DNA from: Anabaenopsis elenkinii CCIBt3563 | Lineage (GTDB): Bacteria; Cyanobacteriota; Cyanobacteriia; Cyanobacteriales; Nostocaceae | Length of the DNA: 64,000 nt | Direction: 5' to 3' | NCBI RefSeq assembly: GCF_015245355.1 | Contig: NZ_CP063311.1 | Location: 3,677,179-3,741,178, forward strand | In this document: positions 27,334 through 38,100 of the stretch, one piece after another | How the letters are laid out: every line of letters starts with the position of its first letter | Position numbering within the stretch: the first letter of the stretch is position 1 | Notes under the pieces: generated by a model | What the model saw: only the letters and a program-made list of their open reading frames with translations | What the model was told of the DNA's origin: nothing | The model's database searches: none | Translations under genes and position numbers: made by a program

Positions 27334-28325
27334 TTAGGTTTTTGATGAATTGTCCCCAGATTCTGGGTTGCTTTCCTGATTGTTAACATCTTTGATAGTA
27401 GACATGAGGGATTGAGGTTTTTCGACAATCACCGGTGTTCCAGTAACATTGTCCAAAATCAGTTGGTCTGGATCTGCTACCAAGTTATCTGTTTGTGGAA
27501 ACACGAACCGTAAAAGTGGGGGGCTAAAAAGGTAGTAAGGATCACCATCATGATAATTGCAGCCCCCAGTGATTTAGAAAGAACACCGCTAGCAGCACCG
27601 ACACCAGCAAAGACTAACCCGACTTCACCCCGAGGAATCATTCCTACACCAATTGCTAAACGATTTATTTGGGGTTGACCAAACACGCTGAAACCTGTAA
27701 TTACTTTACCGATAATGGCGACTGTGATCAGGAAAATCGCCATAATTAAACCTTCTCGATTGCTAGGGATAGCTGGGTTTAAGACCCCTAAGTCGGTTTT
27801 TGCTCCCACAGTCACAAAGAAAATTGGCACTAGAATATCGGCAATAGGTATAACTTGCTTTTGCAATTCTTTGCGTTTATCAGTTTCCTCTAAGACTAAA
27901 CCCGCAGCAAAAGCCCCCAGAATTGCTTCTAAATGGATGACCGAGGCCAAGTATGCCATGGCAAAGGCGAAGATAAATGCTGGTATGACCAGTTCACCAG
28001 GTGTTTTAAGTTGATCAGCGATCGCCACAAATGTTTGATTGAAAATATTACCTAGCACGACGGCGCCGAGCAGAAAACCACTGGCGCTGATAATTAAATA
28101 GATCACCTGGCTCACATCTACCGAACCTCCTAAAAGTTCACCTAAGACAGGCGGTAAACTTAATCGGTTGGATAACTCCCCACCCACTTTACTGGCTAGA
28201 TAAATTACCACTAAACTCAAGAGTACTGCGCCTATCACCATTGAACTGTCTGCTGTTTGTGTGGTAGTAGCCACTAGGGGACAATATACGTTGATTGCAT
28301 CTAAAAACTGCATTATGTTGTGCAA
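27334..28325 (-). pseudogene. Na+/H+ antiporter (CPA2, NhaS-like) pseudogene
   Basis: The ATG at 28325 opens a frame with clear antiporter sequence at both ends: LASKVGGELSNRLSLPPVLGELLGG, then directly VDVSQVIYLIISASGFLLGAVVLGN and on to VIPIADILVPIFFVTVGAKTDLGVLNP and AIGVGMIPRGEVGLVFAGVG. Two lesions are seen. Near 28124 about 130-170 residues are missing in frame, including the helices expected to carry the ion-binding aspartates. A C run at 27518-27523 is one base short, so the frame ends at 27477-27479 as HFYGSCFHKQITW, whereas the shifted frame restores PPLLRFVFPQTDNLVADPDQ and runs to TAA at 27334. A working transporter is not expected. Confidence 0.85.
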
Positions 28326-28391
28326 AAATCCTTCTCTTTAGTTTTACTACTTTATGGCAATTAACATAAATGGAAAATATCTGCTAATCAA

Positions 28392-28805
28392 TTATTCTGT
28401 GGCTGTAGTTAATGACATCAGGCTTTGCCAGTAAAATTCGGATACTGGGATCACTGAAAGTCTAGGAAGTCGCAGCAAGTCAAAATTCTGGAATTGTGCA
28501 TCTTGCTTGATCTGGTGCAGTTGCAGGGGTACAGAGATTTTTTTCAGTGCCTTGACATCTACAACTACCCGTTTGGGATCTTTTAATGTGGGATCAGCAT
28601 AAGGCTGACTGACCACCTCTGCTATACCGACAATTTTTCGTTCTTTGCCCGTATGGTAAATTAAGGCTAAGTCGCCAATCACCATATTCCGTATATGTTT
28701 GAGTGCCAGGGAATTGTTAACTCCATCCCAAACTGTACTACCATCCTGCTCTAAATTACAGTAGGAGTATTTTTCTGGTTCAGTTTTCAGCAGCCAGTAT
28801 GCCAT
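28392..28805 (-). CDS. EVE domain protein
   Basis: 137 residues. It starts MAYWLLKTEPEKYSYCNLEQ, then WDGVNNSLALKHIRNMVIGDLALIYHTGKERKIVGIAEVV, the typical EVE (PUA-like) sequence. EVE domains of this type (YTH-related, thymocyte nuclear protein 1 relatives) are thought to read modified bases in RNA or DNA; the target here is unknown. It is followed by the antiporter pseudogene 66 bp downstream on the same strand. Upstream is a divergent SIMPL-domain gene. Confidence 0.88.
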   Translation of the reverse strand: MAYWLLKTEPEKYSYCNLEQDGSTVWDGVNNSLALKHIRNMVIGDLALIYHTGKERKIVGIAEVVSQPYADPTLKDPKRVVVDVKALKKISVPLQLHQIKQDAQFQNFDLLRLPRLSVIPVSEFYWQSLMSLTTATE

Positions 28806-29028
28806 CCAATAGTCTCCGAAATTTTTAATTATTTTTTTTCAGTTTCAAAAAATGTAACCGCTCCTAATTTTGACTATGAGAACGTCAAAGTCAGAACATA
28901 TAAAAACTGCCGAGTTGATCATAGTTCAAAGATGAAATGTTGAATTAGGAGTTGGCACTTCACTGTTAACTAGTATATTGGTTTTCTTCCCAGCATCTGT
29001 ATAGTCTACTCATAGGAGTGCGAATTTT

Positions 29029-29775
29029 ATGTATGGAGCCGGTTTATCTGCTTCTTTGTTTCCGGGTGCCAACTGTGGTAAAACACTAGTATTAGTTTTA
29101 GTAAGTTGTATAATTTCTATTCAGCCTGGCTTGGCTCAAGACCGGCAGAGGTTTTTGCGAACTCTGACAGTCAGCGGTCGAGGTGTGGAAACAATTCCTA
29201 CTACTTTGTCACAAGTCAGTATGTCTGTAGAGGTTCAGAGTAAAACGGCACAGTTAGCACAGCAAGAAGCGGCTCACAGAGCATCGGTTGTGCTCGCTTT
29301 GCTCAAAAGCCGAAATGTGGAAAAATTACAAACTAGCGGTATCCGGCTCAATCCAGTTTATAGTTACACCGATAATGTACAACGAATTACTGGATATGTT
29401 GCTAATAATACTGTGAGGTTTCAGATGGCGACAGAGCAAGTCGGTAAGCTGTTAGATGAAGCTGTAAAAGTGGGTGCAACGCAAATTAATAGTGTCAGTT
29501 TTATTGCTAGTGACCAGGCGATCGCCTCAGCTCAAAAAGAAGCACTCAGACAAGCCACCCAAGATGCTCAAGAACAGGCTAATGCTGTTTTGAGTACCCT
29601 AGGTTTACAGTCGCAGGAAGTTGTAAGCATTCAAATTAATAGTGCAACTGCGCCGCCGCCTCCTATGTTGGAGCGGGATCAGGTTCTCAAGTTAGCTAAT
29701 ATAGATTCTTCCACCCCTGTAATTGGTGGTGAACAGCAGGTAGAAGCATCAGTGACACTGCAAATCAGTTACTAG
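29029..29775 (+). CDS. SIMPL (DUF541) domain protein, exported
   Basis: 248 residues. ATG at 29029 with AGGAG about 14 bp upstream. Signal peptide to about residue 36 (LVLVLVSCIISIQPGLAQ), then the SIMPL domain beginning LRTLTVSGRGVETIPTTLSQVSM and continuing through LQTSGIRLNPVYSYTDNVQRITGYVANNTVRF to the C-terminal VEASVTLQISY. SIMPL proteins are periplasmic or envelope-associated and linked to stress in other bacteria; no precise reaction is known. It converges with ssb. Confidence 0.88.
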   Translation: MYGAGLSASLFPGANCGKTLVLVLVSCIISIQPGLAQDRQRFLRTLTVSGRGVETIPTTLSQVSMSVEVQSKTAQLAQQEAAHRASVVLALLKSRNVEKLQTSGIRLNPVYSYTDNVQRITGYVANNTVRFQMATEQVGKLLDEAVKVGATQINSVSFIASDQAIASAQKEALRQATQDAQEQANAVLSTLGLQSQEVVSIQINSATAPPPPMLERDQVLKLANIDSSTPVIGGEQQVEASVTLQISY

Positions 29776-29823
29776 TTGAGCAGGGGAAATAGGTGGGTAT
29801 CTTTACCTATTCCCCATCTCAAG

Positions 29824-30186
29824 TTAGAACTCTTCTCGAGGCATATCCACCATACCGCTTTCTGTATCCCGCTTAGAACCTAACAACTCTAATTGGTCTA
29901 CTCTAATAATTGGCATAGAACGGTTGGCTCCTGTTTGGCGATCGCTCCATGTGTCAAACTTTAGGGAACCTTTGACTCCAATTAAGCTGCCTTTACGGAC
30001 ATAATTCCCCGCCACCTCTGCTGTTTTTCCCCATAGTTCCAAATTGAACCAGTCAGGTTCGTCGCTGTTACGGGTTCTGCGACCCACTGCTAATGTTAAT
30101 TTACACTTAACCGTACCGGACTCGAAATATTTAATATCTGGATTGCTACCTACACGACCAACAAGGGTGACAACGTTAATGCTCAT
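29824..30186 (-). CDS. ssb: single-stranded DNA-binding protein, short form without acidic tail
   Basis: 120 residues of a single OB fold: MSINVVTLVGRVGSNPDIKYFESGTVKCKLTLAV ... DEPDWFNLELWGKTAEVAGNYVRKGSLIGVKG. It ends MVDMPREEF soon after the fold, without the long flexible linker and acidic tip (DDDIPF-like) that recruits partner proteins in E. coli SSB. Short SSBs of this kind are known from Anabaena next to the mre genes, which is the arrangement here: mreB is divergent 290 bp away. Confidence 0.92.
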   Translation of the reverse strand: MSINVVTLVGRVGSNPDIKYFESGTVKCKLTLAVGRRTRNSDEPDWFNLELWGKTAEVAGNYVRKGSLIGVKGSLKFDTWSDRQTGANRSMPIIRVDQLELLGSKRDTESGMVDMPREEF

Positions 30187-30475
30187 GAGTCTGACCTTTG
30201 GCTACAAAATTACCGATATATTTTGAGTTTGATCATAGCCAATTTTGATGTCATGAGAAATTTGTCAAAAAAATTACCAAGATGCTATATAAAGTGAGTA
30301 GCACAAATTCACCAACCTAGAGAAACTTCATGTGTAGATACTTAATCCCTAAATGGTATTAGTGACGCATGAATGAAAGTATCTTGTTTGGTAGACTCCA
30401 GGTGAAAAAAATAATAGAATCTATCATTAACAGTTTTTAGCTAATCACTATCGCAAAGAAGGGGCATAGAAACGC

Positions 30476-31519
30476 GTGGGGCTTTTTAAGAAATTTCGAT
30501 CATCGTGGGGTATGGGTATCGACCTTGGTACAGCGAATACCCTAGTTTATGTATCAAATAAAGGTATTGTACTTCAAGAACCTTCAGTAGTTGCCCTGAA
30601 TCAAAATGAAAAGGTAGCACGTGCAGTGGGAGAGGAAGCGAAAAAAATGATCGGACGTACACCCGAAAATATGATTGCAATTCGCCCTTTGCGTGATGGT
30701 GTAATTGCTGATTTTGATATGGCGGAGCTGATGTTAAAACACTTTATCCAGCGGGTCAATCAGGGACATTCTCTGATTTCCCCTCGAATTATAATTGGTG
30801 TACCTAGTGGTATTACAGGGGTAGAAAGAAGAGCTGTAATGGATGCTGCTACAGAAGCTGGGGCTAGAGATGTTTATTTAATAGATGAACCAATGGCAGC
30901 CGCAATAGGAGCTGGGTTACCCGTTACGGAAGCAACAGGTAATATGATTATTGATATTGGTGGAGGCACAACAGAAGTTGCAGTACTGAGTCTCCAGGGG
31001 ACTGTAATTAGTGAATCAGTGCGAATCGCTGGTGATGAACTCACTGAGTGCATCATAACATACCTAAAAAAAGTTCATAATTTGGTCATAGGAGAAAGCA
31101 CTGCTGAAGAGATCAAAATTCGCATTGGTTCAGCCTATCCCACTAATGATAATAATGAGGCCATGATGGAAGTTCGTGGCTTACATTTGCTTTCTGGTTT
31201 ACCCAGAACTGTCACCGTTAAAGGGGTAGAAGTTCGTGAATGTATGTTGGAGCCACTAGCAGTAATTATAGAAGCTGTGAAGCGAACCCTGGAACGCACC
31301 CCGCCAGAATTAGCCTCAGACATTATTGACAGAGGAATTATGTTAGCTGGTGGTGGTGCTTTGCTTAAAGGTATAGATACCCTAATCAGCAATGAAACAG
31401 GAATTGCTACCCACATTGCCCCTGATCCTCTTTGTTGCGTCGTACTGGGAACAGGTCGGGTGTTAGAAAACTTTAAACAGCTAGAACGCGTCCTCAATGT
31501 AAATACGAAGCAGATATAG
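30476..31519 (+). CDS. mreB: rod shape-determining protein MreB
   Basis: 347 residues from GTG at 30476 (GTG GGG CTT TTT AAG). The AAGAAGGGG stretch about 10 bases upstream looks like a ribosome binding site. Actin-fold ATPase: phosphate-1 motif GMGIDLGTANTLVYV, TEAGARDVYLIDEPMAAAIGAGLPV, phosphate-2 DIGGGTTEVAVLSLQG, and the adenosine motif MLAGGGALLKGIDTLI. It forms membrane-bound filaments that organise wall synthesis and cell shape. First gene of mreBCD. Confidence 0.95.
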   Translation: MGLFKKFRSSWGMGIDLGTANTLVYVSNKGIVLQEPSVVALNQNEKVARAVGEEAKKMIGRTPENMIAIRPLRDGVIADFDMAELMLKHFIQRVNQGHSLISPRIIIGVPSGITGVERRAVMDAATEAGARDVYLIDEPMAAAIGAGLPVTEATGNMIIDIGGGTTEVAVLSLQGTVISESVRIAGDELTECIITYLKKVHNLVIGESTAEEIKIRIGSAYPTNDNNEAMMEVRGLHLLSGLPRTVTVKGVEVRECMLEPLAVIIEAVKRTLERTPPELASDIIDRGIMLAGGGALLKGIDTLISNETGIATHIAPDPLCCVVLGTGRVLENFKQLERVLNVNTKQI

Positions 31520-31577
31520 TCACAAATATTCAGATATTTAGGTTATGGTTGGCATGAATTCATAATTTTAGGTATAT

Positions 31578-32339
31578 ATGGTTACTTTGCATAGAGGGTG
31601 GAATACTAAACTGCTACAACTCGGTTTACTAAGTGTAGTAGTGAGTAGTGCTTGGATGTTGAGACAGACTCAGGGTCATTTGCTGTTAGAAATGTATCAA
31701 CTTTTTAGCAGTCCATTGCAAATTTTACAGACGAAACCGACCCCAGAAAAACGTAATGATGTCCGCTTGTTGGAGTTAGAAACGCGTATAGCTGATTTAG
31801 AAAATCAAAATGAACAACTACAAAATTTATTAGGTTATATTGAGAGGTCTCCATTCAAATCACCACCAATTCCGGCGCGGGTAGTGGGACGTAGTGCTGA
31901 CAATTGGTGGCAACAAGTGATCCTAAATCGCGGCTCCAATGCAGGTATTAAAGAAGGCTTTATTGTCAAAACTTATGGTGGCTTGGTGGGTTTAGTAGAG
32001 ACTGTAACTCCTAATACTAGTCGTGTATTGTTAATTAGTGATCTGAAAAGTCAAGTCGGTGTCAAAATTAACCGTACTTCATCTCAAGGGATTTTGCGGG
32101 GAGATTCTTCTGCGGAAGCTGTGCTGGAGTTTTATGAAAAAGTGCCAAATGTTCAGGTAGGTGATTTAGTATCTACATCTCCCTATAGTCAGAAATTTCC
32201 GGCTGGTGTGCCAGTAGGACGAGTTAAGTCTATAGATTTGCAGCAATCTGTAGCATCAGTGGCAAAAGTTGAGATATTTACGCCGATACCTTCATTAGAT
32301 TGGGTAGCGGTATATCCGTTCGTACAGCTTAACGATTAA
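31578..32339 (+). CDS. mreC: rod shape-determining protein MreC
   Basis: 253 residues. One N-terminal membrane helix (about 12-30, LLQLGLLSVVVSSAWML), a coiled coil (about 50-85, VRLLELETRIADLENQNEQLQNLLGYIE), then the beta-rich periplasmic domain with ARVVGRSADNWWQQVILNRGSNAGIKEGFIV and DLVSTSPYSQKFPAGVPVGRVKSI. MreC links MreB and the wall synthases outside the membrane. 58 bp after mreB and 91-109 bp before mreD. Confidence 0.94.
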   Translation: MVTLHRGWNTKLLQLGLLSVVVSSAWMLRQTQGHLLLEMYQLFSSPLQILQTKPTPEKRNDVRLLELETRIADLENQNEQLQNLLGYIERSPFKSPPIPARVVGRSADNWWQQVILNRGSNAGIKEGFIVKTYGGLVGLVETVTPNTSRVLLISDLKSQVGVKINRTSSQGILRGDSSAEAVLEFYEKVPNVQVGDLVSTSPYSQKFPAGVPVGRVKSIDLQQSVASVAKVEIFTPIPSLDWVAVYPFVQLND

Positions 32340-32448
32340 GTATTTAGTTTAACTCCCACAAAATATATGCTACGTGCTAGACTTGAGCATCCGATAGCTG
32401 AAAAACCCAGAATAAAAACTAAAAATTGAGTTGGATTTACTTAAAAAA

Positions 32449-33081
32449 ATGCCTTCATTTAGCGGTAGTAAGCATAACAAGCCAAGAGGGCTACAACGAA
32501 AGTTAAAAATTTTATATAAGCCTCTTGCCCACTGGCATCCGGTTACACGTCAACTGCTAAATTGGGTAGTAACGGCTGGGTCTGTGCTGTTTTGTCTGCT
32601 GATGTTACCAACGCGGTCTGTAGGTATGGAATTATTGGGTATTGGGCCTGATTGGCTGTTAATTTGGGTGGTTTCTTGGAGTGTCAAGCGATCATTCTGG
32701 CAAGGAGTGTTAGCTGGGATAGTGCTGGGACTACTGCAAGATGCTATGACCTCACCTCACCCTACCCATGCCATTACTCTGGGTTTTGTGGGGGGGTTGA
32801 CTAGTTTGTTGCAAAAGCCGCGTTTTATCCAAGAAGATTTTATTTCTATTGCTTTAATTGTCTTTGTGATGGCAGTTGTAGCAGTAACTATCTTTGGAAT
32901 ACAGTTAACCTGGATGAACAATGGTGATGGTGGGGAGAGCCTACGCAAGATCGAATATATTTGGGCATATCATAAACGTGTAGCTCTAGCTTCTGCCATT
33001 CTCAGTAGTCTGTGGGCACCTGTAGTTTATTATCCGTTAAACCTTTGGTGGCAGAAGATGAAGTTGTTAGAGCAGGGATAA
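32449..33081 (+). CDS. mreD: rod shape-determining protein MreD
   Basis: 210 residues from the ATG at 32449; a TTG at 32431 adds six. A hydrophobic protein with about five helices: LLNWVVTAGSVLFCLLML, DWLLIWVVSWSV, FWQGVLAGIVLGLLQDAMT, ISIALIVFVMAVVAVTIFGI and VALASAILSSLWAPVVYYPL. The segment GPDWLLIWVVSW...GVLAGIVLGLLQDAMTSPH is the family mark. Third gene of the mre operon. A polar N-terminal extension of about 35 residues precedes the first helix. Confidence 0.88.
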   Translation: MPSFSGSKHNKPRGLQRKLKILYKPLAHWHPVTRQLLNWVVTAGSVLFCLLMLPTRSVGMELLGIGPDWLLIWVVSWSVKRSFWQGVLAGIVLGLLQDAMTSPHPTHAITLGFVGGLTSLLQKPRFIQEDFISIALIVFVMAVVAVTIFGIQLTWMNNGDGGESLRKIEYIWAYHKRVALASAILSSLWAPVVYYPLNLWWQKMKLLEQG

Positions 33082-33261
33082 AAATTCGGAATCGGACGGT
33101 GTCCAATTGAGAATTTGGGTAAGCGCTGGCAATTTTCATTCAAGCTAGAGTTGAGTAAGATACCACATAGTAAATAACCAACATGGATATCAGATATTAC
33201 TGTTTAAGTATCACGGTAACAACAGCTAGCGTGCATAATATTGAAATTACCGCCCAAAATT

Positions 33262-34518
33262 ATGGATAATTCGCGTGAAACCTACCCTATTGTATCTCTA
33301 CCCCATAATCATCAGGAGAATGGGCTGATATTGCCAACTGAGAAGTCAGCCGAGGCGCGATCGCCAGTTGAATTGAATTCACCAGAGAAAGCCAGAATAG
33401 GCAGTGACTTTGACCGGGCTATGATGCAAAGGTGTTTGGCATTGGCTCGCCGTGCTTTGGGACGCACTTCACCTAATCCGCTGGTGGGGGCAGTTGTTGT
33501 TAAAAATGGCAATATTGTTGGGGAAGGATTTCATCCCGGTGCTGGTCAGCCCCATGCAGAAGTTTTTGCCTTGAACGCGGCGGGTTTTGGCACGGAATCA
33601 ACTCAAGAGAATCAAGCTTGTGGTGCCACAGTTTACGTTAATCTCGAACCTTGTAATCATTACGGACGTACTCCCCCCTGTTCGGAAGCCTTAATCGCAG
33701 CTGGTGTGGCTAAAGTAGTTGTGGGTATAGTTGACCCCAATCCTTTGGTTGGGGGAGGAGGTATTGCGCGTTTACGTGCTGCTGGTGTACAGGTGGTTGT
33801 GGGGGTAGAAGCCGAAGCCTGTTATCAGATCAATGAAGCTTTTATCCATCGTATTTTATATAAACAACCTTTAGGGATTTTGAAATATGCCATGACTTTA
33901 GATGGTAAAATTGCTACTAGCTCTGGTCACAGTGCTTGGGTGACAAACCAAGATGCCCGTAGTCAAGTTCATCAACTACGGGCATCTTGTGATGCGATAA
34001 TTGTTGGTGGTAATACAGTCAGAAAAGATAATCCTTACTTAACCAGTCATCAGGTAGCAGCCCATAATCCCCTGCGGGTGGTGATGAGTCGTCAACTCAA
34101 CTTGCCTCAAGATGCCCACTTGTGGGATACTGCCGAGGCTCAGACTTTGGTGTTGACAGAGATGGGAAGCTCACCTGACTTCCAAGATTTCTTACGCCAA
34201 AAGGGGGTTGAGGTTGTAGAGTTGGCATCCCTGACCCCACACTGTGTTATGAAGCATTTATACGACCGCGGTTTTTGTAGCGTGTTATGGGAGTGTGGCG
34301 GTACTTTGGCGGCCAGTGCCATCGCTGAAGGTGCAGTACAAAAAATTCTGGCTTTTATTGCTCCTAAAATCATTGGTGGTAGTCATGCGCCTACACCTGT
34401 AGGTGACTTAGGTTTGATGATGATGAACGCAGCTGTGAATTTAGAAAGGGTTAGTTGGCGGGTCGTCGGGTCTGACTGCCTAGTTGAAGGTTATTTACCT
34501 CAAAAAACTCATAGTTAA
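33262..34518 (+). CDS. ribD: riboflavin biosynthesis bifunctional deaminase/reductase RibD
   Basis: 418 residues from the ATG at 33262 (MDNSRETYPIVSLP). The N-terminal 55 residues are an unconserved extension. The deaminase domain (about 60-205) has the zinc motif PHAEVFALNAAG and EPCNHYGRTPPCSEALI. The reductase domain (about 210-415) starts LGILKYAMTLDGKIATSSGHSAWVT and includes IIVGGNTVRKDNPYLTSH and LWECGGTLAASAIAEG. Both catalytic halves look intact. It makes the pyrimidine intermediate of riboflavin. Single gene, no rib cluster nearby; no FMN riboswitch is evident in the short upstream gap. Confidence 0.93.
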   Translation: MDNSRETYPIVSLPHNHQENGLILPTEKSAEARSPVELNSPEKARIGSDFDRAMMQRCLALARRALGRTSPNPLVGAVVVKNGNIVGEGFHPGAGQPHAEVFALNAAGFGTESTQENQACGATVYVNLEPCNHYGRTPPCSEALIAAGVAKVVVGIVDPNPLVGGGGIARLRAAGVQVVVGVEAEACYQINEAFIHRILYKQPLGILKYAMTLDGKIATSSGHSAWVTNQDARSQVHQLRASCDAIIVGGNTVRKDNPYLTSHQVAAHNPLRVVMSRQLNLPQDAHLWDTAEAQTLVLTEMGSSPDFQDFLRQKGVEVVELASLTPHCVMKHLYDRGFCSVLWECGGTLAASAIAEGAVQKILAFIAPKIIGGSHAPTPVGDLGLMMMNAAVNLERVSWRVVGSDCLVEGYLPQKTHS

Positions 34519-34574
34519 CATTTCACAGTCAATAGTTAGGACTATTGGCTGTACCTTTATTACACTATAGAAAT

Positions 34575-34790
34575 TTAATACTGACGCTCATAAGCAATAT
34601 CACGTATGAGGTTCAGCCGTGATTCGATGTAATCAGTGAGGCAATCAGCTTCTTGGGGATCTAATAACGCTTGCTTTGTAGTTTGTTTTACCAGCCATTG
34701 CACCAAGCTAGTATCGTCCATCTGCAATAAGATCCTGGTTTGAGAATTTTCCACAACAGACCAAAGCTGACGCAGAATTTTAGGAGTCAT
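34575..34790 (-). CDS. small conserved hypothetical protein
   Basis: 71 residues from the ATG at 34790, which has TAAAATTC rather than a clear ribosome binding site before it; a longer reading to 34862 adds 24 basic residues that look non-coding. Sequence: MTPKILRQLWSVVENSQT, then LLQMDDTSLVQWLVKQTTKQ and a C-terminal helix. Soluble, mostly helical, acidic. No named family known to me; small proteins of this type are common in Nostocales. Convergent with ribD. Confidence 0.6.
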   Translation of the reverse strand: MTPKILRQLWSVVENSQTRILLQMDDTSLVQWLVKQTTKQALLDPQEADCLTDYIESRLNLIRDIAYERQY

Positions 34791-35172
34791 TAAGACCTCA
34801 AGTTTTATCGTGAGCTTAGCTTTCCTTAGATTACACAATTTAGCCGCCAGATTACGGCTCAATATACAACCTGAGACAAGTATTATTAAAAACTTAATAG
34901 AAGGATTTATAACTTTATTGCTGAATTGAAAGATTTAACAAAAAGTTACCGAAAGAGCATTTTTAGTATGCTATTGATGACGAATAGCTATTGTCTCGAG
35001 TTTCTGGCGATAATTTGAGTAGATATGACTAAAGTTAGTTAGTTAATTGAATTCATTATTTAACCCCGGTGGTCAACCGGGGTGTTAAAGTCAGGAATGT
35101 TTAACCAGGACTACCAAAACTATAGCATTTCCCACTTATTTTACCTGGTGAATTCTAGAAGATTGGGGATAT
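34791..35172. other. intergenic region downstream of the helicase
   Basis: About 380 bp, AT-rich, no gene. It contains the hairpin at 35063-35083, listed separately, and the promoter of the 71-residue gene. Confidence 0.5.
35063..35083 (-). terminator. hairpin terminator of the helicase gene
   Basis: ACCCCGGT (35063-35070) pairs with ACCGGGGT (35076-35083), 8 perfect pairs, 5-nt loop. On the minus strand it is followed by TAAATAATGAATT, moderately U-rich, 90 bp after the helicase stop. Confidence 0.6.
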
Positions 35173-38100
35173 TTATCCAGGATTTCGCCCCGATACGATG
35201 ATAAAACCGACAGAATCAAGTCGAATCTTAGGCTGATGAATTCCCTCTAAAATAGCCGGAGTCAAAGCCTTTTCTATTTGTAATTCTTCGACCAGTGCTG
35301 AATCTTGATTTTGGCGATTTAGACGCAGCTGTAATTCCTCTAGTTTTTTATTTAATTTCTCCTTGGCGATTTGAGCATATTGTTGGTGCAATGTCATAAA
35401 TTTATGATGCTGGAGCAGTAATTCTAGAGAATGATTACGCGCTCTATAGCAAAAGTCGCTCCACTGCTCAGGCTTGACAAAAGCATCAATCACTCCTAGG
35501 CGTTCTTTTGCCAAATTATAATCTCGAGATTGCTCATTCTTTCTATATTTATAAGGTCGTTGCAAGATATTTAAGAGTGATTGATCTTCAACCATACTGA
35601 TGGAATGATTGCGACAATCAATAAAGATAGTTTCTAACACTGGGGGAAACACAGCATCAACACGCCGTTTCAAAGTCTCGTATGGGTAATTATCGAGTTT
35701 CTTGCTTGCTACAACCTGTTTGACAGCTTCTAAATTTGCTTCTAACACGTAATTACATCGGAAACCAAACCATTCCTTACCTGCTGCAGCATCCCAAGAT
35801 TCATCGGTGCGCCATAGAGCAAAAGCTTTACCTCTATCATCCCAGTTGATATAGCTGATGAGTGCTTCTATTACTCCTTCGCCAATCCGAAATAGTTTAA
35901 TACCTGAATTTTGGTTGGCTACCCGGCGATTATAAGTACCAAATTGTTCTGTATTATGATTAGCAAAGTAAGTTTTCAGCTCATCTAGAGAAACCAGGGT
36001 ACGAGTTGTTGGTTGATAACGCTTAATTTCTGCGGAATTGGGATTATTAACTGACTTGAATCCTAATGCATCACATATCCAGCCTTCAATTGCTTGTTTA
36101 ATGTCTACGTGATTAGCATCGTAATCATCGAGCTGTTGAAAGTATTGGCTAGTATTTTCATCGAGAATGTCAATTTCATCAAGAGCAGTTTGCTGGCTAA
36201 TTTTGAAGCTTTCGGCGGTGATTTGTTGCTGAATCTGGTCAATCATCGCTAATAATCCGGCAGCACTTGATTTAAACAAAGCTGTTTCTAAGTCTGGGAG
36301 TTTCTCATCTACATAAAATTGTAGACTGGCGATTGATTGACCAAAAATGCCAAACCCATTTTTTAGAAGTTGATACCAAGCATTGTGTTGACTCTCTTCC
36401 AGGTATGGGCCAATCAATGCACAAGATTGAACTCCAACTTTGCTGCCAATGCGGTCAAATCTGCCAATTCTTTGCTCTAATTGATTAGGTGACCAAGGTA
36501 GGTCAAAGTGAATGAAGCAGTCGGCAAATTGGAGGTTGATTCCTTCCTCCCCAGAGCGATCGCACACTAAAATAAAACAGTTGGGGTTATTCTGGAATCT
36601 AGTTAAATTTTCAGCAACTTTTTCTCGTGTTTCACCAAATTGATAGCTGACGACTGTTTCGGTACCAAAGCTATGAATTAAACCTTGAACAATTTGTCGG
36701 CAAGATTGTACAAAACTTGTAAAAACAACAATTTTGGGTAAAACATCCCCAGGCATGGGTCGGCGAATTCTATGCTGTATCCTGGTGATTAATTCTGCTT
36801 TATTTCTGCGAATACTGCTGGGGATTTTGAAGTATGTAGCTAGCTGATTGAGTAGCACCGTGTTTAAATTTTCTGTGCGTTCTCCCTCATCTACAGGTTG
36901 ACGCAGAATTTTTAAACAGGATTGCAAAATTTCTTCTTCGCCTGGGAATTGAGGGGTTGTAGTTAAGATGCGAAGATCATTTTCAGGGAATTCCGGGATG
37001 ATTTGAGATGGGGTTTTACCCGTTAGACGTGCAGTAACTACTTGTTCTAAAATCCCTAACCAAGTACCAGAAGCTAGGAATAACAATAGAAAGATTCGTT
37101 GATATTGCTGCTCTTGAGGGGCGAGAGTACGCCATTTTTCCATGAGCTGGTGAAGATCAAGGGATCTCTCATCTAAATCATATTCTGCTTTTGGTGTCAC
37201 ATCCCGATCAAATATGACATCTTCCACCGCAGCGCGACGATTACGAAGGATACGACGATGTAGCCGATAAGTTTGGCTAAGGTGGGTACGAATAGCTCGG
37301 ATAATTTCATCTTTCTGAGCAGGTTTAGCTTTTAAGCAATTTTCTAAATTGTTTAAAAGGTTGATAACATACTCATCATCAGGTAACAGATTTCGTAGTT
37401 CCTCGAGGTGAGTTTTGAGAACATCGACATTTGCAACTTCTGTCAAGTTGAGGATAACTCTACCAATTTCCTGACAATTTTGCACTCGGGCGCGAAACCC
37501 TGGCAAATCATTGAGTTTATAGGTAGTTGGGTCAAGCAGGTGCAGCATGGCGAGAAAATTCTGCTCGTGGTGAAGCACAGGAGTAGCAGATAATAACAGT
37601 AGGCGATCGCTTTTATGAGCCAGATTTTTACAAGACTCAAAACGCTGACGCACTGCTACATCCCTAGAAGTGGCCATAGCTGCAATATGGTGGGCTTCAT
37701 CGATAATTAAGCAGCCGATATTGGCTTTCTGGTTGATTCTATGGATATCTTCAACCGGTAGCACCACCACCCGTTTACCAAAATGAGAGATGTAAAATTT
37801 ATTTTCTAACTCACTTTGCCATTGTGGGAGCAAATATTGGGGAACCAGGACGACCGCACCTTTTTTTGGTTCATCCAGAAGGAATTGACGGAGAATGACA
37901 CCAGCTTCGATTGTTTTTCCTAGTCCCACCTCATCTGCGAGTAAATAGCGTTGAATTGGGTCTTCCAGTACCCGGCGAACAACTTCGACTTGGTGGGGAT
38001 AAAGTTCAATGTTGGCTGAAATCAGGCCTCTCATTCCATGGCTAACAGCCCGTTGCTGAATCAGAGATTTAACAAAAGTTAATCTTCTGTCATGAAAGTA

